Shown here: positions 53,545 through 61,733 of the stretch, one piece after another
How positions within the stretch are numbered: position 1 is the first letter of the stretch
How the letters are laid out: each line of letters opens with the position of its first letter
Source of the DNA: Mesobacillus selenatarsenatis SF-1
GTDB taxonomy: Bacteria > Bacillota > Bacilli > Bacillales > Cytobacillaceae
Reading direction: 5' to 3'
Assembly: GCF_000813125.1 (NCBI RefSeq)
Contig: NZ_BASE01000041.1
Location: 1 to 64,000 of the forward strand
DNA length: 64,000 bases
Program-made: the position numbers and the translations under genes
Notes under the pieces: model-generated
The model's input: the letters and a program-made list of their open reading frames with translations, nothing else
Told to the model about the DNA's origin: nothing
The model's database searches: none

Positions 53545-53587
53545 ACTGTATAAGAAAGATAAAGCTTTATTACTTTGATTAGTGTCT

Positions 53588-53820
53588 AGCTCCAACGCCT
53601 AGCCCCTCGAGTCGCATGTCTAGTGTCGCCTCCTAGAAACTCCGAAACTTCAACTCCGCCGGCAGAAGCAAAAAGCGCTTCTTTGTCGGAGTCTCCAGTT
53701 TCTGCGTTTCTGGACAGTCGGCTATACATTTCGATTTCTGTCCGCCCAATGAAGTCAAAGAACGACTTCAAAGGTCGGCCCTCCAGCGCTTGTCGGGGCT
53801 GAGCAAGGCGCTTGCGCTTT
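53588..53820 (+). repeat. Modular interspersed repeat, copy R4
   Basis: A 233-bp copy with outer arms, the AACTCCGCCGGCAGAAGC module and the TGAAGTC/GACTTCA palindrome, but lacking the third module of R1. It ends a few bases before the ribosome site of the MFS gene. Confidence 0.9.
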
Positions 53821-53837
53821 TCTTTTAGAGGTGAATA

Positions 53838-55343
53838 ATGGGACAAGCGGAACAAAAAATGAACAAGAGGGTAACGAAACGCTCTTTTGTCCTGGCGACG
53901 GTTATGCTCGCCATGTTTATGGGAGCTGTTGAAGGAACGATTGTTTCTACTGCTATGCCGGCAATAGTCGGCGATCTGGGCGGTTTTGCGCTATATAGCT
54001 GGGTTTTCTCTGCGTATTTGCTTATGAATGCAGTTACTGTTCTTATCTATGGGAAATTATCCGATTTATTTGGCAGGAAACCGATATTAACATTTGGAAT
54101 TATCGTTTTCTTGATCGGTTCGATCCTATCAGGGACGGCCGAAACCATGGAAATGCTAATTCTATACCGGTTCATACAGGGTTTTGGAGCTGGTGCAGTC
54201 ATGCCGATTGCGACTACAATTGTCGGAGATATCTATTCAAGGGAAGAAAGAGCTAAGATTCAAGGGTATCTCTCCAGTGTATGGGGAATTTCCGCTGTTT
54301 CGGGACCGGCGCTTGGAGGCTTGCTAGTGGAATATGCAAGCTGGAGATATGTTTTTTGGATCAACGTTCCACTCGGTATCCTTGCAATCGCGGGTCTCTG
54401 GCTCTATCTTCATGAAGATATTGAGAAAAAGAAGCATAAGATTGATTATCCTGGAGCAGTGCTCCTTACTGTGGCGATAAGTTCACTGATGATTGTCCTT
54501 GTCGAAGCGGGAGCAAATTGGGCGTGGACATCTCCAAAAACGATCGGCCTGACCGGCTTGAGTGTTCTGACCTTGATCCTCTTTATACTTCAAGAGAGAA
54601 GGGCAGAAGAGCCGATGATGCCATTTAATATTTGGCGTGAACGTTCCATATTCATTGCGAATATGACTTCTTTGACAACCGGTGTGATGCTGATTGGTAT
54701 TTCAAGCTTTTTGCCTGCCTTTGTACAGGGGGTCATGGAGAGGTCCCCAATTGTAGCTGGCTTCACCTTGACGGCCATGTCAATAGGTTGGCCAATTGCA
54801 GCGGCTGTAAGCGGTCGCCTGCTGTTAAGCATCGGCTATCGCAAGACTTCTTTATTTGGTGGTGCGGCATTGATTCTCGGAAGTATTCTATTCGTCACCC
54901 TGAAGCCTGAAGCAGGTCCATTATGGGCTGCAGCAGGGTCGTTTTTCGTTGGAGTGGGGATGGGTCTTACTAGTACGGCATTCATTGTTTCCATCCAAAG
55001 TACAGTTGCCTGGCAGCAAAGAGGAATCGCAACGGCAGCCAATATGTTCATGAGAAACCTGGGCAATACAGTGGGAGCTGCCTTGCTAGGTGGAGTACTT
55101 AATAGCAGCATCTTGAGCTATATGAAAAAGAATGGTGCAGAAGAACAGGATCTCACGATAGATACTGCCAATGTCCTGCTCAATGAATCAGAACGGATGA
55201 AGCTTCCTGCAGAGTTGAAGACAATGCTTCAGGATGCGTTGACAAATGCCCTTCATTCGGTTTACATTGTCGTATTCATTTTTGCTATTATAAGTTTGCT
55301 GTTCATATTATTCCTGCCTAAAAAGGAAAAGACTGCAGAGTAA
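53838..55343 (+). CDS. DHA2-type MFS multidrug transporter
   Basis: 501 residues with about 14 membrane helices (DHA2 family). Motif A GKLSDLFGRKP, motif C GPALGGLLVEYASWRYVF. Likely a drug/H+ antiporter (EmrB/QacA/Bmr3-like). AGAGGTGA upstream lies just after repeat R4, so its promoter may be within or before the repeat. Confidence 0.9.
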   Translation: MGQAEQKMNKRVTKRSFVLATVMLAMFMGAVEGTIVSTAMPAIVGDLGGFALYSWVFSAYLLMNAVTVLIYGKLSDLFGRKPILTFGIIVFLIGSILSGTAETMEMLILYRFIQGFGAGAVMPIATTIVGDIYSREERAKIQGYLSSVWGISAVSGPALGGLLVEYASWRYVFWINVPLGILAIAGLWLYLHEDIEKKKHKIDYPGAVLLTVAISSLMIVLVEAGANWAWTSPKTIGLTGLSVLTLILFILQERRAEEPMMPFNIWRERSIFIANMTSLTTGVMLIGISSFLPAFVQGVMERSPIVAGFTLTAMSIGWPIAAAVSGRLLLSIGYRKTSLFGGAALILGSILFVTLKPEAGPLWAAAGSFFVGVGMGLTSTAFIVSIQSTVAWQQRGIATAANMFMRNLGNTVGAALLGGVLNSSILSYMKKNGAEEQDLTIDTANVLLNESERMKLPAELKTMLQDALTNALHSVYIVVFIFAIISLLFILFLPKKEKTAE

Positions 55344-55356
55344 TCTGCAGTTTTTT
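55332..55356 (+). terminator. Terminator of the DHA2 gene
   Basis: ACTGCAGA / TCTGCAGT with a GTAA loop and TTTTTT; it overlaps the stop codon. Confidence 0.9.
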
Positions 55357-55419
55357 CTATAATGTAAAAAGATGAAATTTCATTTATAATATAAGAAAAT
55401 CTTATCAAGAGGTTCAGTT

Positions 55420-56313
55420 ATGTCATCTATTTCAGAGTTTCACCTATTATCTGTGCTTGCGCAGGAAATGAATATGAGGAAGGCCGCGGAGAGGTTATTT
55501 GTATCCCAGCCAGCTTTGTCACAGCGACTTCAATCGCTTGAGAAGGATTGGGGTACCAAGCTTTTCCTCCGGTCCCAAAAAGGGCTGACTTTAACTCCTT
55601 CTGGAGAGGTTGTAATCCAATTTGTCAATGAGACAATTGCCAGAGAGGAAAAAGCCAGGGAATCAATCCATGCATTAAATTCAGAGGTGTATGGAACCCT
55701 TAAAATAGCTGTCGCTTCGATTGTCGGTCAAAATTGGCTGCCACAGGTATTGAAGAAATATGTAAATCGTTACCCTCAAGCGAAAATTTCGCTTGTTACT
55801 GGGTGGAGCAGTGAAATTTCAAAGGCACTATATGAAGATCAGGTGCACATCGGAATTATCAGAGGCACACCAGACTGGAAGGGTGTCAAAATCCATTTAT
55901 TTAAGGACAGCCTGTATTTGGTGGATACGGAAATTACGAGCCCTGAACAAGTATTGGATACAGACCGGCCGTTTATCCAGTTTAAAAGTGATTCTAACTA
56001 CTACCAGGAAATCCAGGATTGGTGGTTACGGCAATTCCAGACAGCGCCAAAAAGGACGATCATTGTAGACCAGATTGAAACCTGCAAACAAATGACCTTT
56101 AACGGCATCGGCTACGCAATCCTTCCGGCAATAACACTTAATGGGGCGGAAAAGGATATTTTTAAAGTCCCGCTGCACGACGAAAACAATGAACCCTTGG
56201 GAAGGGATACCTGGCTTCTTGGATATGAATCAGCCTTCCGGTTAAAGCAAGTCCAGGCCTTCATTGACATCGTCAAAGAACATATTGTTGAATCCAAGAA
56301 AACAGATAAATAG
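55420..56313 (+). CDS. ccpC: CcpC, LysR-family regulator
   Basis: 297 residues. N-terminal LysR HTH (NMRKAAERLFVSQPALSQRL) and a periplasmic-binding-type effector domain. CcpC represses citrate synthase, aconitase and related genes in response to citrate. Sequence blocks LFLRSQKGLT and RPFIQFKSDS agree with CcpC of B. subtilis. Confidence 0.9.
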   Translation: MSSISEFHLLSVLAQEMNMRKAAERLFVSQPALSQRLQSLEKDWGTKLFLRSQKGLTLTPSGEVVIQFVNETIAREEKARESIHALNSEVYGTLKIAVASIVGQNWLPQVLKKYVNRYPQAKISLVTGWSSEISKALYEDQVHIGIIRGTPDWKGVKIHLFKDSLYLVDTEITSPEQVLDTDRPFIQFKSDSNYYQEIQDWWLRQFQTAPKRTIIVDQIETCKQMTFNGIGYAILPAITLNGAEKDIFKVPLHDENNEPLGRDTWLLGYESAFRLKQVQAFIDIVKEHIVESKKTDK

Positions 56314-56461
56314 TTTTTCTTGTTTTAAAAACTTTTGTTTGTTAAAGTAATTTTTAGAAAAGGCTGTTTCCGCGCTGTTGCTTTAGCACATTAATTCTAT
56401 TTAAGAGCAACTTGTTAACGGGAAGAGGCTGCGAATACATACATAATTGGAGGAATAGTTT

Positions 56462-57172
56462 ATGAAAATGATGGATGCTAATGAAATTATTTCGTTTATT
56501 CAAAATAGCAAAAAAGCCACTCCAGTAAAGGTATATATTAAAGGTGACCTGGAAGGAATCGACTTTGGTGAAAATTCAAAGACTTTCATTACAGGCAATA
56601 CTGGCGTTATTTTCGGTGAGTGGGCTGAAATCAATCCGGCAATCGAAGCTAACCAGGCTAAGATTGAAGATTATGTCGTTGAAAATGACCGCAGAAATTC
56701 AGCTATTCCATTGCTCGACATGAAAAATATCAGGGCTCGTATTGAACCTGGTGCGATCATCAGGGACCAGGTGGAAATCGGTGATAATGCTGTTATTATG
56801 ATGGGTGCTTCAATTAATATTGGGGCTGTTGTAGGCGAAGGTACTATGATCGATATGAACGTTGTACTTGGCGGACGTGCAACAGTCGGAAAGAACTGCC
56901 ACATCGGTGCAGGTTCTGTGCTAGCTGGTGTTATCGAGCCACCTTCAGCGAAGCCTGTCATAGTTGAAGATGATGTAGTAATCGGTGCCAACGCTGTTGT
57001 CCTTGAAGGCGTAACAGTAGGCAAGGGTGCAGTTGTAGCTGCAGGCGCAATTGTTATCGACGATGTGCCTCCATATACAGTGGTAGCTGGAACACCAGCT
57101 CGCGTCATCAAGGAAATCGACGAAAAAACGAAATCAAAAACTGAAATCAAGCAGGAGCTTCGCCAGCTTTAA
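56462..57172 (+). CDS. dapH: DapH, tetrahydrodipicolinate N-acetyltransferase
   Basis: 236 residues, left-handed beta-helix acyltransferase with hexapeptide repeats (about 95-200) preceded by an alpha/beta cap. Acetylates tetrahydrodipicolinate in the acetyl branch of meso-diaminopimelate/lysine synthesis. GGAGGAATA precedes the ATG. Its partner dapL is downstream but separated by a 0.4-kb repeat. Confidence 0.95.
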   Translation: MKMMDANEIISFIQNSKKATPVKVYIKGDLEGIDFGENSKTFITGNTGVIFGEWAEINPAIEANQAKIEDYVVENDRRNSAIPLLDMKNIRARIEPGAIIRDQVEIGDNAVIMMGASINIGAVVGEGTMIDMNVVLGGRATVGKNCHIGAGSVLAGVIEPPSAKPVIVEDDVVIGANAVVLEGVTVGKGAVVAAGAIVIDDVPPYTVVAGTPARVIKEIDEKTKSKTEIKQELRQL

Positions 57173-57186
57173 TAGCAAGGGTCAAA

Positions 57187-57578
57187 AAGCGCAAGCGCCT
57201 TGGTCAGCCCCGGCAAGCGCTGCCCGCCGATAACGCCACGTGCTGTGGCTGGCGGGTCTAGCACATCGTGTGCCTCGGAGGGCCGACCGGTGAAGTCGTT
57301 CTTTGACTTCATTGGGCGGACCGAAATCGAAAAGTATAGCCGACTGTCCAGAAACGCAGAAACTGGAGACTCCGACCCTGCTGGCGGAGTTGAAGTTTCG
57401 GAGTTTCTAGGAGGCAACACTAGACAATTCGAAAAGCGGAGGCGACTGTCCAACTCCGACAAGCGCTGGAGGTCCTGCCAGTGAAGTCGTTCGTTGACTT
57501 CATTGGCAGGACCGAAGCGTCTCGAGGAGTTAGGAGCCGCAGCTAGACAAGCGACTCGAGGGGCTAGGCGCTGGAGCT
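57187..57578 (-). repeat. Modular interspersed repeat, copy R5 (inverted, composite)
   Basis: A 392-bp reverse-oriented copy. It contains all modules of R1 followed by a second partial core: AGCGCTGGAGGTCCTGCCAGT and the near-perfect inverted repeat around TGAAGTCGTTCGTTGACTTCA-type sequence, then the GGGGCTAGGCGCTGGAGCT arm. It separates dapH from dapL. Confidence 0.9.
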
Positions 57579-57639
57579 GGATTAAGAAAACTATCTGTAT
57601 TTATCCACAACTAAATCATTTTAGTATTTCCTAAACAGC

Positions 57640-57672
57640 AAGAAAGCGTGGATATGTGGTCCGCGCTTTCTT
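57640..57672 (+). promoter_or_regulatory. Terminator-like hairpin in the dapL leader
   Basis: AAGAAAGCGTGGA (57640-57652) pairs with TCCGCGCTTTCTT (57660-57672) as a 13-bp stem with one G-U and a 7-nt loop, then TTATAAAGGGAGAG. The dapL ribosome site starts about 6 nt after the stem, so there is no room for a promoter downstream. It may attenuate dapL. Confidence 0.65.
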
Positions 57673-57692
57673 TTATAAAGGGAGAGAACTCT

Positions 57693-58817
57693 ATGGATTC
57701 TACTACTTTCATAAAAATTAGAAGAGATTTGCATCAAATTCCTGAGCTGGGTTTCAAGGAGTTCAAAACTCAGGCATATCTCATTGATTATTTAAGCAGT
57801 CTCCCTCAGGACACCTTGGAAATCAAGACATGGAAGACTGGAATCTTTGTCAGAATCAAAGGAAGAAACCCAAAGAAGACGATTGGTTACAGAGCTGATA
57901 TCGATGGTCTTCCGATCACGGAAGGAACTGGATTGGAATTCAAATCACTTCATGAAGGGCAAATGCATGCATGCGGTCATGACTTCCATATGTCCATTGC
58001 GCTTGGGTTGATTTCCTACTTCGTTACTCATCCGATTGATGATCATCTACTGTTCATTTTCCAGCCTGCCGAAGAAGGCCCAGGTGGTGCTGAGCCAATG
58101 CTTAAGACTGATATCATGCAGGAATGGAAGCCTGATATGATCATAGCTTTGCATATTGCACCAGAATATCCGGTTGGGACGATTGCAACAAAGGAGGGGC
58201 TGCTTTTTGCCAATACTTCCGAACTGTTCATTGATCTTGTGGGGAAGGGCGGGCATGCTGCTTATCCGCACCAGACTAATGATATGGTCGTTGCAGCTTG
58301 TGCTCTTGTGAACCAGCTTCAGTCTGTTGTTTCTAGGAATGTTGATCCACTTGACAGTGCTGTTGTTACAATCGGCAAAATCACCGGAGGCACGGTACAA
58401 AATATAATCGCTGAAGCAGCAAGGCTAGAAGGTACAATCCGCACTCTGTCTGTAGAATCAATGGCAAGAGTGAAGGAAAGGATTGAAGCACTCGTAAAAG
58501 GGATCGAAGTAGGCTATCAATGCAAGACTTCAATTGACTATGGAGCCATGTATCATCAAGTTTATAATAATGAAGAATTGGCACGTGACTTTATCGCCTT
58601 TGCTGAGGAAAGGGAAAATATCGACGTGATTGTTTGTAAAGAAGCAATGACTGGAGAAGACTTTGGTTATATGCTCAAACAGATTCCTGGCTTCATGTTC
58701 TGGCTCGGTGTTAATTCGGATCATGGGCTACATCATGCGAAGCTGGACCCAGATGAGGACGCCATCAAGACTGCGATTAACTTGCTGACAAAGTATATTG
58801 AGTACAAAAGCAACTAA
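57693..58817 (+). CDS. dapL: DapL, N-acetyldiaminopimelate deacetylase
   Basis: 374 residues, M20-family amidohydrolase. Metal motifs [10 protein letters not shown] and EEGPGG, and [15 protein letters not shown]. Removes the acetyl group to give LL-diaminopimelate. The ATG at 57693 with AAAGGGAGAG is preferred over an upstream in-frame start that lies in the leader hairpin. Confidence 0.93.
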   Translation: MDSTTFIKIRRDLHQIPELGFKEFKTQAYLIDYLSSLPQDTLEIKTWKTGIFVRIKGRNPKKTIGYRADIDGLPITEGTGLEFKSLHEGQMHACGHDFHMSIALGLISYFVTHPIDDHLLFIFQPAEEGPGGAEPMLKTDIMQEWKPDMIIALHIAPEYPVGTIATKEGLLFANTSELFIDLVGKGGHAAYPHQTNDMVVAACALVNQLQSVVSRNVDPLDSAVVTIGKITGGTVQNIIAEAARLEGTIRTLSVESMARVKERIEALVKGIEVGYQCKTSIDYGAMYHQVYNNEELARDFIAFAEERENIDVIVCKEAMTGEDFGYMLKQIPGFMFWLGVNSDHGLHHAKLDPDEDAIKTAINLLTKYIEYKSN

Positions 58818-58888
58818 ACCCATGATATTTGTCAAACCCGGCTTTAAAGTGTCAGTGAAATTGACATTCCAAAAAAGAGGTGTTCGAT

Positions 58889-59344
58889 ATGAGATTGCGT
58901 CAACCTATGCCTGAAATATCCGGAGCCACTGAATGGCTAAATGGAGAGTTTACGAGGGATCAGCTGGTTGGTGAAAAGCCGACATTGATCCATTTTTGGT
59001 CGATCAGCTGCCATCTATGCAAGATAGCGATGCCATCGTTGAATGAACTTCGTGACAATTATAAAAATCGACTGAATGTGTTGGCTGTCCATATGCCCCG
59101 ATCCGAAAAAGACATGAATATGGAAGAAATCAAACAAGTAGCAGCAGAACATCAGATTTCACAGCCCATCTTCATTGATGATGAGCATAAATTGACAGCT
59201 GCCTTTGAAAATCAGTACGTCCCTGCTTACTATCTTTTTGACAGAAACGGTCTGTTAAGGCATTTCCAGGCTGGCGGCAGCGGATTGAAGATGCTAGAAA
59301 AGCGCGTGGACAGGGTACTCGAAGAAATGGAAAATGAAGAATAA
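58889..59344 (+). CDS. ykuV: YkuV, thiol-disulfide oxidoreductase
   Basis: 151 residues, thioredoxin-like (AhpC/TSA-TlpA) fold with CHLC redox centre (SISCHLCKIAMP). Cytosolic, no signal peptide. It matches B. subtilis YkuV in position and blocks (EKPTLIHFWSISCHLC). GAGGTG precedes the ATG at 58889. Confidence 0.93.
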   Translation: MRLRQPMPEISGATEWLNGEFTRDQLVGEKPTLIHFWSISCHLCKIAMPSLNELRDNYKNRLNVLAVHMPRSEKDMNMEEIKQVAAEHQISQPIFIDDEHKLTAAFENQYVPAYYLFDRNGLLRHFQAGGSGLKMLEKRVDRVLEEMENEE

Positions 59345-59360
59345 AGAAGAATTTCCGTAG

Positions 59361-59630
59361 TCTAACGGACACATGTATTCAGTAAGACCACGCGTTTGTC
59401 CGATAGAGCCCTTCTAATGGATACATTTCTTCATAAAGACTACGAGTTTTTCCGATAGAGAGCCTCTAATGGACACATTTCTTCATTAAGACTACGAGTT
59501 CGTCCGATAGAGAGCCTCTAATGGACACATTTCTTCATAAAGAGCAGCAGTTTGTCCGATAGAGCCCTTCTAACGGACACATTTCATAAAAGAAGCACCT
59601 CTTTGTCCGTTAGAGTAATTCTAACGGACA
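59361..59630. repeat. 52-bp phased hairpin array, type TCTAACGGACA
   Basis: Left arms TCTAAYGGAYA start at 59361, 59413, 59465, 59517, 59569 and 59620 (spacings 52, 52, 52, 52, 51). Each is preceded by a complementary arm such as TGTCCGTTAGA. The last hairpin (59604-59630) has a perfect 11-bp stem TGTCCGTTAGA/TCTAACGGACA with a 5-nt loop. 59631-59914 is AT-rich with no other feature that I can support. Confidence 0.92.
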
Positions 59631-59914
59631 TTTTTCTTGCTCACCATTGATTCTTACATCCATAACCAACAGTACTGCTTTTTTGCCCACTAATATCAGA
59701 TAATTCACATATACAAAAAAATAAAAAAATTCTAACAAAGTACTGGAAAAATATTTCGAAACTCGATATATTAATGTATACGTGCTTTTTCTTTTTGTTA
59801 AGCTTTTCCAAAGGTTTTCGTAAAGTGTTGACTAATACAAGCCGCTTTTCGAAAAAGAAACAAAAGCACTCTCGCCAAAAAAAGAATCTTTAATTTTCCA
59901 AAGGGGGGAAATGA

Positions 59915-61663
59915 ATGGAGACATTCAAAAAATTAAAGGAATATTATTGGCCTTTTAAAAATTACTTTATATGGTCCATATTATTTATGTTGATTGTAAC
60001 AGCGATTACAGTAGTTTACCCAATGATCCTGCAGCTTACAATTGACGAAGCGGTCATTGGAGGACGGTATGAGCTTATTCCGCTGCTGGCTGCCGGATTT
60101 GTCGGATCGATGGTCGTGAAAGGAATCTGTACCTATATTTATCAATATACAGGGGACCTGTTCGGGATTCATTCTGTCTATAAGCTGAGAAACTCTCTTT
60201 ATGAAAAGTTACAGTTCCTTTCATTCCGATATTACGACAATGCGAAGACAGGGGATTTAATGTCGAGGCTTACTGCTGATGTAGAAGGCTTCCGCTTCTT
60301 CCTAAGCTTTGGCTTCTCAGAGTTGATTCGGTTTGTCCTCTTAATTGGTATTAGTTTTTCTGTCATGTTCTATTATTCTATTTCATTGACTTTTGTGACT
60401 CTCGCGACTCTGCCTTTCCTTGCGGTAGTTGTATATAAGTTTGACAGGGCAGTCCATCCAGCGTTCAGGGGCATCCGGAAATCGTTTGGGAAGCTGAATA
60501 CTAAGGTTCAGGAGAATATAAGCGGGATCAACACTGTAAAATCTCTATCTCGCGAAGATTATGAGATTGGCAGATTCAATGCATCAAATGGAAATTATAA
60601 AGATCAATATTTATTCACTTCGGAAATTTGGGCGAAGTATTTTCCGTTAATGGAGTTTTTGGGGAACCTGAGTGTCGTCCTGCTTTTAGGATACGGTGGT
60701 TTCCTGGTCATGAATGAATCCTTGCTTCCAGGGGAGTTAGTGGCTTTCTACAGCCTCGTTTGGTACATCATGTGGCCAATCATGAACCTGGGATTTGTTG
60801 TGAACCTATTTTCTCAATCTAAAGCATCTGGAGAAAGATTGTTGGAGATTCTTGAAGCTGATGAGGAAATCGAAGAGAAGCGTGGTGCACTGCAAGTTGA
60901 AAAGCTTTCAGGAGACGTAGAATTCAATGATGTAACACTCCGGTATGGAGATGATGAAAATGAAGCTTTATATAATATTACCTTTAAAGCGCGGCCTGGG
61001 CAGACCATTGGGTTGATCGGATCGACTGGTTCAGGTAAAACAAGCATTACCCAGCTGATGACAAGATTTTACGAGCCAGTCGCTGGCCAGGTCCTGATTG
61101 ATGGGGTGGATATAAAAGATTATTCAATTCGGTCACTCCGCAGCAATATAGGGATTGTCCTCCAGGAATCTTTCCTGTTTTCTTCTTCTATCAAAGCTAA
61201 TATTTCTTATGGCAATCCTGACGCTACAATGGAGGAAGTTATTGCTGCCGCAAAACGGGCCCAGGCACATAGTTTCATTATGGAGCTGCCGGATGGATAC
61301 GATACAATTTTGGGAGAAAGAGGTATGGGGCTCTCTGGGGGGCAAAAGCAAAGAATCGCGATTGCCAGGGCGATTTGTGTCAATCCAAGTGTTTTAATTC
61401 TTGATGATGCCACAAGTGCAGTAGATATGGAAACTGAATTCATGATTCAACAAGCTTTACTGGAAGTCATGAAGGGACGTACGACCTTCATCATTGCACA
61501 CCGTATTTCTTCCCTGAAGCATGCGGATGAGATTCTCGTGCTTGAAAATGGGTCAATTGCTGAGCGAGGAACCCATGAACAACTGATCAAGAATGGCGGA
61601 ACATATCAAAAAATCTATGATATTCAATTCAAGGACCGAGAAAAGGTTTCGCAAACTGGTTGA
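59915..61663 (+). CDS. ABC exporter half-transporter, YfiB-like (degenerate ATPase site)
   Basis: 582 residues: six membrane helices (1-310) and an ATPase domain with Walker A GSTGSGKTS, signature LSGGQKQR and Walker B LILDDATSAVD. The catalytic Glu is replaced by Asp, as in the degenerate half of heterodimeric exporters (TM287/YfiB type). It pairs with the next gene. Substrate unknown. Confidence 0.85.
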   Translation: METFKKLKEYYWPFKNYFIWSILFMLIVTAITVVYPMILQLTIDEAVIGGRYELIPLLAAGFVGSMVVKGICTYIYQYTGDLFGIHSVYKLRNSLYEKLQFLSFRYYDNAKTGDLMSRLTADVEGFRFFLSFGFSELIRFVLLIGISFSVMFYYSISLTFVTLATLPFLAVVVYKFDRAVHPAFRGIRKSFGKLNTKVQENISGINTVKSLSREDYEIGRFNASNGNYKDQYLFTSEIWAKYFPLMEFLGNLSVVLLLGYGGFLVMNESLLPGELVAFYSLVWYIMWPIMNLGFVVNLFSQSKASGERLLEILEADEEIEEKRGALQVEKLSGDVEFNDVTLRYGDDENEALYNITFKARPGQTIGLIGSTGSGKTSITQLMTRFYEPVAGQVLIDGVDIKDYSIRSLRSNIGIVLQESFLFSSSIKANISYGNPDATMEEVIAAAKRAQAHSFIMELPDGYDTILGERGMGLSGGQKQRIAIARAICVNPSVLILDDATSAVDMETEFMIQQALLEVMKGRTTFIIAHRISSLKHADEILVLENGSIAERGTHEQLIKNGGTYQKIYDIQFKDREKVSQTG

Positions 61664-61733
61664 AAAAAATCGGAATGATGATTTTTTTGGTCATAGCACC
61701 AACTAACTACAAATGTACAGGGGGGGGAAGGTT

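Noticed and set aside
56362-56440. Possible fourth copy of the MITE-like element (GGCTGTTTCC at 56362)
   Set aside because: Only about 10 bp of the left end match; the interior and right end are different, so chance or a distant relative cannot be separated.
59361-59630. CRISPR array candidate (regular spacing)
   Set aside because: The repeated part is two short complementary arms, linkers are similar to each other and not unique spacers, and no cas gene is present.
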